Notes: generated by a model not told the origin, from the sequence alone. A stretch of 64,000 nucleotides of DNA from Planctomycetia bacterium (GCA_015075005.1 JABTVC010000001.1:744001-808000); one strand, 5' to 3'; positions 39,413 through 49,270 are shown, numbered from the stretch's first letter. Made by a program: numbers and translations.

Positions 39413-39715
39413 ATGGATATTTTATCTATTAAAAATAAAGAAACCAGTTTGGCAAAAACAGAGATTGCTACTTCAATAGAGGAACAAGGTCAATATCCCT
39501 CATTTCAAAAAACCTTAACTGGGTTTCTTGGTGAAGTAAACGACCTTCAAACAAAAGCGAATGAAAGTATTGAAAATCTTGCAACGGGAAAAGTTGAAAA
39601 TGTACATGAAGTCATGATAGCTATGGCAAAGGCTGAAGTCAGTTTTAAATTTATGATGGAGGCGCGAAACAAGCTCGTAGAGACTTACAAAGAAGTTATG
39701 CGTATGCAGATGTAG
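39413..39715 (+). CDS. fliE: Flagellar hook-basal body protein FliE
   Basis: Connects the MS-ring to the rod, 100 residues. The C-terminal half has the conserved VHEVMIAMAKAEVSFKFMMEARNK region, split here as VHEVMIAMAKAEVSF and FMMEARNKLVETY. Last gene of the short flgBC-fliE group. Confidence 0.93.
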   Translation: MDILSIKNKETSLAKTEIATSIEEQGQYPSFQKTLTGFLGEVNDLQTKANESIENLATGKVENVHEVMIAMAKAEVSFKFMMEARNKLVETYKEVMRMQM

Positions 39716-40053
39716 CATTTATAAAGTTTGAGACTATAACAAATATAAAGACTTCTTCTGATAAATCCCTCGCCTTCAAAACTTCTTTTATTACTAAAAA
39801 AACAATCCCAATCGTATTGTTCCAGTCTTATATCCTTCATAAAGAATCATCCAGTCCTTTTTGATAATCCAAAATTGCATGTAGCGTGACTGTTAAAATA
39901 ATGTACAGAGAATATCATGTTATAGTGGAATTATAGACTCCCATAATTTTTAATGGATATTATTATACACTGTATTATGTAAAATATAGCTGAAATATCA
40001 GTTTATGCAAAGAGTTAAGACTAGTATTGTTTGAATAATATTATAGATTTTCT

Positions 40054-40069
40054 TGGTACTATAATTGCT
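40054..40069 (+). promoter_or_regulatory. Predicted sigma-54 promoter of the fliF operon
   Basis: TGG at 40054-40056 and TTGC at 40065-40068 are separated by eight bases, with T after TTGC as in the consensus. Transcription would start near 40079, about 48 bases before the chosen fliF ATG. The rest of the 39716-40126 gap is AT-rich and holds no gene I can support. Confidence 0.7.
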
Positions 40070-40126
40070 TTAGTTCATAGTAAACACTAAATACCATGAG
40101 TGATTCAAAAATGGGGACTGATCATT

Positions 40127-41770
40127 ATGAATTTTGATTTCAAAAATGTAGCAAATCAATTTGGGACTATATGGAACGGAATCAGCTTTTCGCATAAATT
40201 TATTATGATTATGCTGACTATGGGGTTTATAGGGGGTATTATTGGAGTAACCCAATGGGCAAGGAAGCCTGATCTCGGATTACTATATGGAGAATTGAAT
40301 GCAAAAGAAAGTGGGGAGATTATAGAATTGCTTAAAGATGAAAGTATTCCCTATCAAATTAGTAGTAATGGATCTGCAATCTTGATTCCCACTGAAAAAA
40401 TATATGAGATGAGATTGAGGCTTGCAAGTAAAGGATTACCAAGAGAAGAATCAGGATATGAGTTGCTTGACAAAGTGGGTTTTGGTATGTCCGATTTTGT
40501 ACAACGAGTAAATTATCGCAGGGCAATTCAGGGGGAACTTGCAAAGACAATCAGACACCTAGACTATGTAGAATGGGCGCAGGTGCATCTTGCTATGCCA
40601 GAGGCTTCTCTTTTCGTTGAAGATGAAAAACCGTCTACGGCATCTGTTATTTTAAAAATGAAGGGTAAAGGTAGCGGTGTTTTAAAGCCTGAGCAGGTTG
40701 CTAGTATTACTCATCTCGTGAGTTCAAGTATTGAAGGACTTAAGCCTGAGAATGTAACCATTGCTGATACCCGTGGAAATTTACTTTCTAAAAAGGAATC
40801 ATCTTCATCGAATGCGGGCGTGAGTAACGATCAGCTTGATGTTAAGAAAAAAATTGAGGAATATTATGTGGCGAAAGCTCAGGACTTGTTGGAACGGATA
40901 GTTGGGATTGGTAAATCTGTTGTGCGTGTTACTGCCGACTTGGACTTTAAGCATGTAGATGAAAAGCTGGTTGAGTTTGATCCGGAACGCCGGGTTCCAA
41001 AAGTACAAACAGTGACAACAAGAGTAACAGGCGGTGCACCTTTTTCAGGAGGGGGCATGCCAGGAATGCAGGCTAATCTTAATCTTTCGCAGTCGGGAAT
41101 TATTCAATCTGTAGGGTCATCAGAAGAAGAAGAAACAGCGCAAACCCAGTATGAATTGAGTAAGACCGAACGTGTTATTGCTACCCATGGCGCAAGTTTA
41201 AAGAGAATGTCTGTTGCCGTTCTTGTTGACGGCACGTATGAGGAAAACAAATCTGCTGACGGGAAAATTCAAAAAGTTTATATTCCCAGAAATAAGGATG
41301 ATATATCACGAATTGCTGCACTTGTAAAACAGGCAATTGGAATAGATGAATCTGGCAATCGTAACGATGGCTTTGAAATACAAAACGTACAATTTTATGA
41401 ACCATCGTATGAAGAGGAAGAGGAATCAATAAAAAAGGAGCAACGAAATGAATTTATGTTGAAGATGGCAAAGAATGGTTCACTTGCATTTACTGCATTA
41501 ATATTTTTAATGTTTGTTCTGAGAAGCATGAAAAAACTGAAAAAAGAAAAAAGGATAGAAGTACAGAAAACCAATATACAAACTCATATCTCGAGTGAGA
41601 ATATACCGACAGGAGAAAAAAAATACGACGACACGGAAAATAAGAAGAGTGATACAAATAATAAAGAATTACGTATGCATGTTATTAAGAATATCAAGAA
41701 AGATCCAAGTTTGACCGCCAATTCATTAAAAAAATGGATGAATGAGGATATAGCAACTGAAAATAAATGA
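40127..41770 (+). CDS. fliF: Flagellar MS-ring protein FliF
   Basis: Forms the membrane ring that holds the export gate and rotor, 547 residues from this start. Transmembrane helix at about 23-42 and a second near 440-460, with the FliF ring motifs between (GLLYGELNAKESGEIIELL, IPYQISSNGSAILIP, YRRAIQGELAKTIRHLDYVE). The C-terminal cytoplasmic part that binds FliG is acidic/lysine rich. I choose ATG 40127 because GGGGA lies nine bases upstream; an in-frame ATG nine codons earlier has none. Its stop overlaps the fliG start (ATGA). Confidence 0.95.
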   Translation: MNFDFKNVANQFGTIWNGISFSHKFIMIMLTMGFIGGIIGVTQWARKPDLGLLYGELNAKESGEIIELLKDESIPYQISSNGSAILIPTEKIYEMRLRLASKGLPREESGYELLDKVGFGMSDFVQRVNYRRAIQGELAKTIRHLDYVEWAQVHLAMPEASLFVEDEKPSTASVILKMKGKGSGVLKPEQVASITHLVSSSIEGLKPENVTIADTRGNLLSKKESSSSNAGVSNDQLDVKKKIEEYYVAKAQDLLERIVGIGKSVVRVTADLDFKHVDEKLVEFDPERRVPKVQTVTTRVTGGAPFSGGGMPGMQANLNLSQSGIIQSVGSSEEEETAQTQYELSKTERVIATHGASLKRMSVAVLVDGTYEENKSADGKIQKVYIPRNKDDISRIAALVKQAIGIDESGNRNDGFEIQNVQFYEPSYEEEEESIKKEQRNEFMLKMAKNGSLAFTALIFLMFVLRSMKKLKKEKRIEVQKTNIQTHISSENIPTGEKKYDDTENKKSDTNNKELRMHVIKNIKKDPSLTANSLKKWMNEDIATENK

Positions 41771-42789
41771 GTATGAAAAGCTTGACTGGAATACAAAAAG
41801 TGGCGATCTTATTATCAACCCTTGACGCCGATACTGCAACAGAAGTGATTAAGGAATTTGATGATGAACAAATTGCAGCAATTACTGCTGCTATGGCGAA
41901 CATTGAACGTATTGATAAAGATATTGTTGAAAAAGTACTCTGCGATTTATCTAATGAATTAAAATCAACCGAAAAGGTTGTAAAATACGATAACAATTCT
42001 TTCAAAAAACTCCTTGAAAAAGCAATAGGTGTACAAAAATATGAAGAAATTATAACTAGTGTTGAAGAGGGGGCTTTGTTTCCTGCACCTTTTTCTGCAC
42101 TGAGGGGGTCAAATGATGAAGAAGTACTGCGCATACTTGTAGGAGAACACCCACAAACAATCGCACTTGTATTGTCATATATTCATTCGCAACGCGCAGC
42201 AAAAATTCTATCTCAATTTTCAATGGAACTTCAGTCTGAGATTATTATGAGGATAGCTACTATGGAGCCACCTCCTATAAAGTTGTTGATTCAAGTAAAT
42301 GAGGTTATTGTATCAAAGATAAAAAGTGGAGACAAACGCCGGAAAACGCCTGCAAAGAAAAAATATAAATTTGCTTCTGAAATCATTGGTAATATGGAAG
42401 GATCTGCCGATAAAAGTGTGATTGATCAGATAAGTTACAAGAATCCGGAACTTGCTGATGAAATCAAAAAATTATTGTTTACATTCGATGATATTGTCGA
42501 TGTCCAGGACGAAGCACTGAGAAAAGTCCTTACTGAGATTGATAACAATGTGATTGCCCTTGCACTAAATACTGGTAATGCAGAGGTTGAGAAGAAATTG
42601 TTTAGTAACATGTCTAAGCGAGTTGGGGATTCTGTGAAAGAGGTAAAGGATCTGTTGGGCCCCCGGCTTTTGTCAGAAGTGGAATCAGCACAACAACAGA
42701 TTGTTGATGCAATAAAACGACTCGAAGCAAATGGAGAAACAGTATTGAAAAAGAAAGGTGCAAAGGGGAGTGTTGATAAATTTGTATGA
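41767..42789 (+). CDS. fliG: Flagellar motor switch protein FliG
   Basis: Rotor/C-ring protein that contacts the stator and binds FliF and FliM, 340 residues (normal). The N-terminal TGIQKVAILLSTLDADTATE, the middle EHPQTIALVLSYIHSQRAAKIL (the EHPQ motif) and C-terminal charged helix region are all visible. Overlaps fliF and fliH by four bases each, so translation is coupled. Confidence 0.95.
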   Translation: MSMKSLTGIQKVAILLSTLDADTATEVIKEFDDEQIAAITAAMANIERIDKDIVEKVLCDLSNELKSTEKVVKYDNNSFKKLLEKAIGVQKYEEIITSVEEGALFPAPFSALRGSNDEEVLRILVGEHPQTIALVLSYIHSQRAAKILSQFSMELQSEIIMRIATMEPPPIKLLIQVNEVIVSKIKSGDKRRKTPAKKKYKFASEIIGNMEGSADKSVIDQISYKNPELADEIKKLLFTFDDIVDVQDEALRKVLTEIDNNVIALALNTGNAEVEKKLFSNMSKRVGDSVKEVKDLLGPRLLSEVESAQQQIVDAIKRLEANGETVLKKKGAKGSVDKFV

Positions 42790-43463
42790 AAAATCAAAAA
42801 GTGTATATTTCGCCTGATGTTCAAGGTATTTATATTTTACAGTCTGTTAAGTATCACGGTAGTTCTTCTCAGCAAGATTTTGATATCAAACAGGAGTCCG
42901 AAAAAGAAGAAAGAGAATCAGAAGAAAAAAGAATAAAAGAGTTTCAGTCGGCAATGGATGAGGCGTATAGACAGGGGAAGCTGGATGCAGAGGAAATTTA
43001 TAAATCGGAAATTGAAAGATTAAGAAACGAATATGCATCACTGATAACTCTGCTCCAAAGTGCTGTTAAAGACCTAACAGATAAACGAGAGACAATATGG
43101 CAAGAAAGTGAGTCTGAAATTATCAGACTGATCTTAAACATCTCCAAAAAGATAGTAGGATATGAGATTAGTAATGATTCTATACATGTTCTAAAGCACA
43201 TAGTCAAGGATGCGATCTCTTACGCAAGTGATAAAAAGATTATTGCGATAAGGATATCACCTCATGATGTGCAGAAAATTGAATCACAGGAAGTTGCAAT
43301 ACTGTCTGACCAGAACATAAGTTTTGTGGAAGACAAAACAGTAGATTCCGGTGGATGTATCGTTGAAACGGATTTTGGGAGTGTAGATAGCATGATAGAA
43401 ACGCGATGTGATGAAATTCTGAAGACCTTGCAGTGTAAAAAAAATGAGTCAACAGTACATTAA
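42786..43463 (+). CDS. fliH: Flagellar assembly protein FliH
   Basis: Regulates the FliI ATPase and brings it to the export gate, 225 residues. A central coiled coil (about 40-120) with Glu/Lys/Arg-rich sequence is followed by a FliH/YscL-like domain containing SESEIIRLILNISKKIVGYE and DFGSVDSMIETRCDEI. Gene order and overlap with fliI by 20 bases support the assignment. Confidence 0.9.
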   Translation: MKNQKVYISPDVQGIYILQSVKYHGSSSQQDFDIKQESEKEERESEEKRIKEFQSAMDEAYRQGKLDAEEIYKSEIERLRNEYASLITLLQSAVKDLTDKRETIWQESESEIIRLILNISKKIVGYEISNDSIHVLKHIVKDAISYASDKKIIAIRISPHDVQKIESQEVAILSDQNISFVEDKTVDSGGCIVETDFGSVDSMIETRCDEILKTLQCKKNESTVH

Positions 43464-44775
43464 TTTTGAATGGTATCAAAAAAGATTATCTAATACAGCT
43501 CCGATACGACACACAGGGCAGGTAGATCATGTTGCAGGGCTGGTGATTGAATCAAATGGTCCGTCCGTGCCCATAGGAGATTTATGCTATGTTCATGTTA
43601 GTGATGGGCATGCACCTGTTCCTGCCGAGGTCGTTGGTTTTAAAGATAAAAAAATACTTCTGATGCCTATTGGTGAATTAGATAGAATTAGTCCAGGAAC
43701 GAAGGTTACTACATCGGGATCGCCTTTTGAAATAAAAGTTGGCATGGATCTTATGGGGCGAGTTATTGGCGGACTTGGTGAACCAATAGACGAAAAGGGG
43801 CCAATAAAAGGTGAAGGGTATCGCTCGATTTATAATTCTCCACCAGATCCCTTAAAAAGAGATAGGATAAAGGAGCCTTTAATGACCGGAATACGTGTGA
43901 TGGACGGATTATTCTCGTGTGGAAAAGGGCAGAGGTTGGGTATATTTGCAGGTAGTGGGGTGGGAAAAAGCACATTGATGGGAATGATTGCAAGAAATTC
44001 TGGGGCGGATGTAAATGTAATTGCCCTTATTGGTGAGAGAGGTAGAGAGGTTCGTGAATTTGTTGAAAAAGAACTCGGTCAAGGAGGACTTAAAAAATCT
44101 GTGGTAGTTTCTGTTACTTCTGATAAACCAGCTTTGTTACGAGTAAAAGGAGCGTATATAGCCTCTACTGTTGCGGAGTATTTTAGAGATCACGGATTGC
44201 AGGTACTGTTATTGGTGGATTCTGTAACGCGATTTGCCAATGCCCAAAGAGAAATTGGTTTGGCGATTGGAGAACCTCCCACATCGAAAGGTTATACACC
44301 TTCTGTGTTTGCCATGCTACCGAAACTTTTGGAAAGATCTGGAAGCAGTTCAAAGGGGAGCATTACTGGTTTGTATACTGTGCTGGTGGACGGTGATGAC
44401 ATGAATGAACCGATTGCAGATGCGGTTAGAGGTATTCTCGATGGCCATGTTGTTTTGTCAAGAGCGCTAGCCAATCAAAACCATTTTCCTGCAGTTGATA
44501 TCTTGGGGAGTGTTAGCAGGTGTATGAATGATATCGTTACGGTAGAACATAAGAAAGCCGCACATGAACTGAAAATGGTATATGCCACATATAAAGAATC
44601 AGAGGACTTGATTAATATAGGAGCCTACGTAAAAGGAAGTAATTCCAAAATTGATTTCGCTATATCAATGATTGACCGGATAAAGGATTTTGTTAAACAA
44701 GAGGTAACGGAAGATAGCAAGTACGATGATACTGTTGTGAGGCTGATAAATATATTTGCAAAAATGAAGGGCTAA
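43444..44775 (+). CDS. fliI: Flagellum-specific ATPase FliI
   Basis: ATPase of the flagellar export apparatus, 443 residues. Walker A GSGVGKST at 170-177, Walker B LLLVDSVTRFANAQREIG, and GEPPTSKGYTPSVFAMLPKL typical of the FliI/F1-beta family. The gene begins within the end of fliH. Confidence 0.96.
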   Translation: MSQQYINFEWYQKRLSNTAPIRHTGQVDHVAGLVIESNGPSVPIGDLCYVHVSDGHAPVPAEVVGFKDKKILLMPIGELDRISPGTKVTTSGSPFEIKVGMDLMGRVIGGLGEPIDEKGPIKGEGYRSIYNSPPDPLKRDRIKEPLMTGIRVMDGLFSCGKGQRLGIFAGSGVGKSTLMGMIARNSGADVNVIALIGERGREVREFVEKELGQGGLKKSVVVSVTSDKPALLRVKGAYIASTVAEYFRDHGLQVLLLVDSVTRFANAQREIGLAIGEPPTSKGYTPSVFAMLPKLLERSGSSSKGSITGLYTVLVDGDDMNEPIADAVRGILDGHVVLSRALANQNHFPAVDILGSVSRCMNDIVTVEHKKAAHELKMVYATYKESEDLINIGAYVKGSNSKIDFAISMIDRIKDFVKQEVTEDSKYDDTVVRLINIFAKMKG

Positions 44776-44824
44776 AAAAGAATCCTGACACAAAGTCGAG
44801 AAACATATCGAATATTATACTATT

Positions 44825-45283
44825 ATGGGGTTCCATTATAAATTTCAAAAATTACTGGAAATTGAGAAATGCAGGGAAGAAGATATCGCAAAAGACTTAA
44901 AAATATTACAACGAAAATTGTATGATGAAGAGAAATTGCTGGTATTTTTACAGTCAGTGGTATCACTACAACAATCGGAGATGGAAAAAAAAATGCATAT
45001 ACAATCAGAGGCTAACGTGTTTGTGATGTATGAGTCTTATTTTTCAAAATTGCATAAGGATATTGCAACACAATCATCCAAAGTAAAAGATGTGTACAAA
45101 AAAGTGGATCACATGCGGGAAATTCTTTTAAAAATATTTAAAAAGAGAAAAATGCTTGAGAAATTGCGCGAACGTTACGAAAAAGAATATAAAGAGCAGG
45201 CATTGCAGCTGGGAAACGAAAATTTTGATGAGATTGCAACATCGAGATTCTATTATAAACGCAAGAAAGAAAATAGCCATTAA
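44825..45283 (+). CDS. fliJ: Flagellar export protein FliJ
   Basis: Export chaperone escort, 152 residues, almost wholly coiled coil. It begins MGFHYKFQKLLEIEKCREED, the FliJ N-terminal pattern. Identity rests on position directly after fliI, on length and on coiled-coil character, since the family is poorly conserved. Confidence 0.85.
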   Translation: MGFHYKFQKLLEIEKCREEDIAKDLKILQRKLYDEEKLLVFLQSVVSLQQSEMEKKMHIQSEANVFVMYESYFSKLHKDIATQSSKVKDVYKKVDHMREILLKIFKKRKMLEKLRERYEKEYKEQALQLGNENFDEIATSRFYYKRKKENSH

Positions 45284-45304
45284 TCATTCCAGGAGAATGG
45301 AATA

Positions 45305-46054
45305 ATGAAGCTTCCAATAAACAAAAAAATGATAATGCTCCCTGGAATAGGGATTGTCGTCTTTGGTATTTCAGTAATTGGTATGTTTTTAATGAAAGGT
45401 TCAAATAATCCACCGCCAGACCAAATGATTCAAACAGCATCTCCGGATGCGAAGGAAGATGACGAAACGACTATGAAACAGTTTGGTACATCCACTGACA
45501 GGATTGCAAAGACAAGTAACGCAAAGAAAGAAAAATTAACAACAAGATTGCCTGATGTATATAAGCAAAATGCAATAACAATATTTAAACCTCTTTCTGT
45601 AAATGAAATAGCTAATATGGTTAAAGAAATAGAGTTAGAAAAGCATGAGTATGAGAAAAAAAATGAATTGTTAAATTATAAGGAGAAGGTAGTTGAATCA
45701 GTACGCACCGATCTGGAAACTGAAAGGAAGGAACTCGATGCCCTCAAACAGGAATTAAACAGGCTTCTTAGTGTTGTATTAACAAAAAAGGGAGAACTAA
45801 AGAAGGAATCTGTTCAGCTTGACGAGGTGGAATTAAAGAACATTAAAAAATTAGCAGCCGTCTATAGTGGTATGAGACCGGAAAAAGCGGCGATGATCAT
45901 AAAAGAAATGAATGAGGAAACAGCCGTTAAATTATTATCAATGATGGATGGTAAAGGTTCGGCTAAAATATTGGAATCAGTCGATCTTGGCCTTGCCGTT
46001 AAATTGAGTGAAAAGTTAAAATTATTAAAAAGCGATTTTGAAAATGGCAAATGA
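45305..46054 (+). CDS. MotE-like flagellar protein (MgtE-N domain)
   Basis: 249 residues. Transmembrane segment about 10-30, a disordered stretch, a periplasmic coiled coil (about 110-170) and a C-terminal MgtE-N-type domain (IKKLAAVYSGMRPEKAAMII, EETAVKLLSMMDGKGSAKIL). This plan is that of MotE, the chaperone of MotC in some flagella, and of related fliJ-to-fliL intervening proteins. No motC is in the window. Confidence 0.78.
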   Translation: MKLPINKKMIMLPGIGIVVFGISVIGMFLMKGSNNPPPDQMIQTASPDAKEDDETTMKQFGTSTDRIAKTSNAKKEKLTTRLPDVYKQNAITIFKPLSVNEIANMVKEIELEKHEYEKKNELLNYKEKVVESVRTDLETERKELDALKQELNRLLSVVLTKKGELKKESVQLDEVELKNIKKLAAVYSGMRPEKAAMIIKEMNEETAVKLLSMMDGKGSAKILESVDLGLAVKLSEKLKLLKSDFENGK

Positions 46055-46103
46055 TAGGTCTAAATTATTTATAAAACCTGATAGAAAGTAGAGGTATAAG
46101 TTT

Positions 46104-46742
46104 ATGGCAGATAAAACAGTAAAAAACGAAATGGAAAAGACGCAAACAAATGAGGTATCTGATCAGCCGTCCAATCGAAAGAAAGGCAATAAAACTATCG
46201 TGATGATAGGCGGTGTGGTCTTTATATCGGTTGGATGTGCATTTTTATTTGTTTCAAAGGTGTACCCATCCTTAACAGGAGACGCTCAGCTTAATACCGT
46301 GGGACATGAAAAGGAAGTAGCCGAAGATGTTTCAGAGGTACAAACGGTGAGCCATGCTGAAGCAGAGAAGTTGCCATTGTCAACATCTAAAAAGAAAAAT
46401 GAAAATGGAAAAGAGGATAAAAATAATATAATTGAAGAAAGTTTAATTATATCTGTAGATCCCGTTATTGTTAATCTGAGTGGCTCTGGTGGCAGGAGAT
46501 ATCTCAAGGCAACGATAAACCTTGAGGCAAAGGATGGAGACATTAAAAAGAAAATGGAGGCCAAGACGGTTCAAATAAAAGATCGGTTGATTTTTGTTCT
46601 TTCATCAAAAACATTAGAAGATATTGAAGGACCAGAAGGACAAGAAATCCTTCGAAGAGAAATACAAGACGCGGTAGATGTTGTGATAAAGAAAGAGGAT
46701 GGCGTACTACAGGTTTATTTTACAGAGTTTGTTGTTCAATAA
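46104..46742 (+). CDS. fliL: Flagellar basal-body associated protein FliL
   Basis: Membrane protein near the stator, 212 residues. Transmembrane helix at about 29-51, an acidic/lysine-rich linker, and the FliL C-terminal fold with DPVIVNLSGSGGRRYLKATI, and IQDAVDVVIKKEDGVLQVYFTEFVVQ split as REIQDAVDVVIKKEDG and VYFTEFVVQ. It is longer than the usual 150-180 owing to the linker. Confidence 0.9.
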   Translation: MADKTVKNEMEKTQTNEVSDQPSNRKKGNKTIVMIGGVVFISVGCAFLFVSKVYPSLTGDAQLNTVGHEKEVAEDVSEVQTVSHAEAEKLPLSTSKKKNENGKEDKNNIIEESLIISVDPVIVNLSGSGGRRYLKATINLEAKDGDIKKKMEAKTVQIKDRLIFVLSSKTLEDIEGPEGQEILRREIQDAVDVVIKKEDGVLQVYFTEFVVQ

Positions 46743-46765
46743 TCAGGTAAGTCGAGGGCGAATGG

Positions 46766-47722
46766 ATGCCAAATCCGATATTAACTAACCAGGAAGTAGA
46801 AGCGCTGCTGTCAGCAATTGAGAGTGGGCAAGTATTAGTAGGACAAAAGATTGAGCCGAAAAAGGAAAAAAAAATTCAGCACCATGATTTTAGACGTCCC
46901 GATAGGTTTCCGAGAGAACAAAAGCGTCGATTACAAAAGATTAGTGAAGATATGGCGAAATCAATAGGTGGTACACTATCTCGTTTTTTGAGAGTCTCGG
47001 TAAATGTTGAACTTATTGCTATAGAGGAATTCAGTTACGAAGTATTTTTGAACTCTTTTACTGATATTGTATGTGCTAATGTTGTGAACTTAAAACCTCT
47101 CAATGGATTGGGATGTTTGACCATTGACGTGGGTTTCTGTCTTGCTGTTCTCGATAGAGGATTAGGCGGTCCAGGAAAAATACCTCAGAAGATAAGGCCT
47201 CTTACACTTATTGAAGAATCTGTAATCAGTGTAGTACTATCAGAGATTATAGAAGAGATGAAGCCCTGTTGGACAAAATTAGCACAGCCTGAATGGAAGA
47301 TTGAAAAAATGGATATGGATATAAAATCATTACAAATAGCTCCAGCTACAGAACTTGTGATAGCGATCAATTTTGCGGCAAATGGAGAGTTAGGTAACGG
47401 AACAATTATTTTATGTGTACCGGTTCCAAGCCTTGAAACGGTAATGATAAAGTCAAAGGCGAAAATAGTTGAGCGAAAAGACGAGATTACAATTATTAGT
47501 GATGTCATTCGAGAGACAGAAGTGACCGCTTCGGTGGTTCTGGGTACGACTCAATTGATATTAAATGAACTCATTAATCTAAAAGTCGGTGATGTCATAA
47601 GATTAGATAATAAAATTAACGATGATATACCTATGGAAATTGATGAAAAAATAAAATATTATGGCAAACCAGGTGTGATCGGTAAGAAATTAGCGCTTCA
47701 GGTATCTTCTGTAGTTATTTAA
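46766..47722 (+). CDS. fliM: Flagellar motor switch protein FliM
   Basis: C-ring protein that binds CheY-P, 318 residues. The N-terminal ILTNQEVEALLSAIESGQV is the EALLS-type CheY/FliM segment, followed by a CheC-like domain (GLGCLTIDVGFCLAVLDRGLGG) and a C-terminal SpoA/FliN-like domain (LNELINLKVGDVIRLD). No CheY is in the window. Confidence 0.95.
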   Translation: MPNPILTNQEVEALLSAIESGQVLVGQKIEPKKEKKIQHHDFRRPDRFPREQKRRLQKISEDMAKSIGGTLSRFLRVSVNVELIAIEEFSYEVFLNSFTDIVCANVVNLKPLNGLGCLTIDVGFCLAVLDRGLGGPGKIPQKIRPLTLIEESVISVVLSEIIEEMKPCWTKLAQPEWKIEKMDMDIKSLQIAPATELVIAINFAANGELGNGTIILCVPVPSLETVMIKSKAKIVERKDEITIISDVIRETEVTASVVLGTTQLILNELINLKVGDVIRLDNKINDDIPMEIDEKIKYYGKPGVIGKKLALQVSSVVI

Positions 47723-47748
47723 TTGGTTCACTGAGAGAGGAGCAAAAC

Positions 47749-48123
47749 ATGGAAGGTGTAAAAGAAATTGATACGAACGAAACAACGGGAGCGGATGCCA
47801 AGATACAAGCTGTTCAATTTAGTCAATTAAACCCCGTTAATGAGAGTGCCAAAGATGAAGGTAAGCGTAATTTTGATTTAGTTCTAGACATTCCTGTACC
47901 TGTTTCTGTTGAGTTAGGGAATACAACCATGCTTGTAAAAGATATCCTTGCCTTATCGCAGGGGTCTATCGTGGAATTAGACAAAATGGCAGGTACACCT
48001 GTCGACTTGCTCGTTCGAGGTAAACTATTAGCTCAAGGAGAGGTTGTAGTTGTTGATGATAACTTTGGTTTGAAGATTACAAATATTTGTGGTTCAGAAG
48101 AAAGAATTAGAAATCTTGTATAG
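47749..48123 (+). CDS. fliN: Flagellar motor switch protein FliN
   Basis: C-ring subunit, 124 residues. The SpoA domain is at the C-terminus: LDIPVPVSVELGNTTMLVKD, GSIVELDKMAGTPVDLLVRG and VVDDNFGLKITNI. The ATG has GAGAGGAGC upstream. Ends the fliF-fliN run. Confidence 0.95.
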   Translation: MEGVKEIDTNETTGADAKIQAVQFSQLNPVNESAKDEGKRNFDLVLDIPVPVSVELGNTTMLVKDILALSQGSIVELDKMAGTPVDLLVRGKLLAQGEVVVVDDNFGLKITNICGSEERIRNLV

Positions 48124-48756
48124 TGTATTCCGTACAATAAGTAAAAATATCATGAAATTGATTTCGAAATGTAATGCATTGTTACCATGTCAAAATTTCC
48201 TCATTGAAAAAGTTTTCAATAGTGTCTTTCACCTGAAAATGAAGCCGGTTGTCTAAAAGATAAACATTTTCATGACCCCTTGTGACCGTCAGGTCATGGA
48301 TGTTTCATTTTCAGATGATCTCAGATATCATCCAACTTCATTTTCCAACAATCCTTTTTTGCATTATCCTGTATTTTACTTAAACAATGTTTAAAGTATT
48401 TGTAAGAGGTGGATTAGCAGAACTTTGTTTAAAATTCCCACGGTAAGTACAAAAAGTCCGCGATAAATGATATCTACCAAAAAGCCCTCATAACGGCATA
48501 TTTTGAATAGTTTGCAAGTAGTTAAATAACGATTAAATGGTTGAACTGTATACATAGCAAAAGCATATATGTTTATTTCTTTAAGAGGTCTTGATGTATT
48601 GTTTATAGGAAATTATTAGAGATACAGAGGAGGCATCTTATTTGCTCAATTTAAAATAATATCAGGAAGAAAAATCTTGTAGGTTTTTGATTAGAAAGGG
48701 ACCTGCCCTGTTTATATATTTTCTCAATCAACTATTATTTTAAAGGGCACAATAAG
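48124..48756 (+). other. Long intergenic region with inverted repeats and a sigma-54 promoter
   Basis: 633 bases without a supported gene between fliN and fliO. A nested inverted repeat has outer arms CTGAAAATGAA (48233-48243) and TTCATTTTCAG (48304-48314) and inner arms CATGACC (48271-48277) and GGTCATG (48292-48298). A smaller hairpin GATGAT...ATCATC follows at about 48315-48333. No T-run follows the larger element. The fliO promoter is listed separately. Confidence 0.5.
48631..48646 (+). promoter_or_regulatory. Predicted sigma-54 promoter of the fliO operon
   Basis: AGG-CATCTTAT-TTGC at 48631-48645 followed by T: eight-base spacing between AGG and TTGC and the CA of TGGCA after the GG. 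Transcription would begin near 48657, 100 bases before fliO. The first base is A in place of T. Confidence 0.7.
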
Positions 48757-49242
48757 ATGGGGAAGAAGTGTTTGTTGATAATATTCCTTTTGTTACTTGT
48801 TACCGGTGACCATGGATATTGTGCAACAGAAGTTGTTGAAAAGGAAGAAATACAGGGGAGTTCAACTACAGAAGTAGACACTATAGGTGTCGTGTCACCG
48901 ATTACTTATCCAAGGATTACAACGGTGTTAGAATCGCTTGCACTTGTAATTGTAATTATTGTTGTTACATTTTTATTCTTACGAAATAAATTGGGAATTC
49001 AAACGCGCATGATCGGGAAAAAGAGGTATGTTCATATTGTTGATACGGTATCGTTGGGTTCAAAGAAGTATATTCATTTGGTAAAAGTACCAGGAAAGGT
49101 ATTGATAATAAGTGCTACTCATGAGCGAATTCAATCGCTCTCTGAAATAACAGAAAAAGATATTGTTGATTCTATTGAAACAGAATCAAAAAGCAGGGAA
49201 TTTATGAGTTATTTTAAGCGTGCTTGTACAGAACGAACATAA
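48757..49242 (+). CDS. fliO: Flagellar biosynthesis protein FliO
   Basis: Helps assemble the FliPQR export gate, 161 residues. A signal-anchor segment at the N-terminus and a second hydrophobic segment (about 57-75) are followed by the FliO cytoplasmic domain (RMIGKKRYVHIVDTVSLGSKKYI, read here as KKRYVHIVDTVSLGSKKYI). The assignment depends on position before fliP and the LGSKKYI-type motif. Confidence 0.85.
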   Translation: MGKKCLLIIFLLLLVTGDHGYCATEVVEKEEIQGSSTTEVDTIGVVSPITYPRITTVLESLALVIVIIVVTFLFLRNKLGIQTRMIGKKRYVHIVDTVSLGSKKYIHLVKVPGKVLIISATHERIQSLSEITEKDIVDSIETESKSREFMSYFKRACTERT

Positions 49243-49270
49243 TCTCTTATGGTTACACAAGGATAATGTT

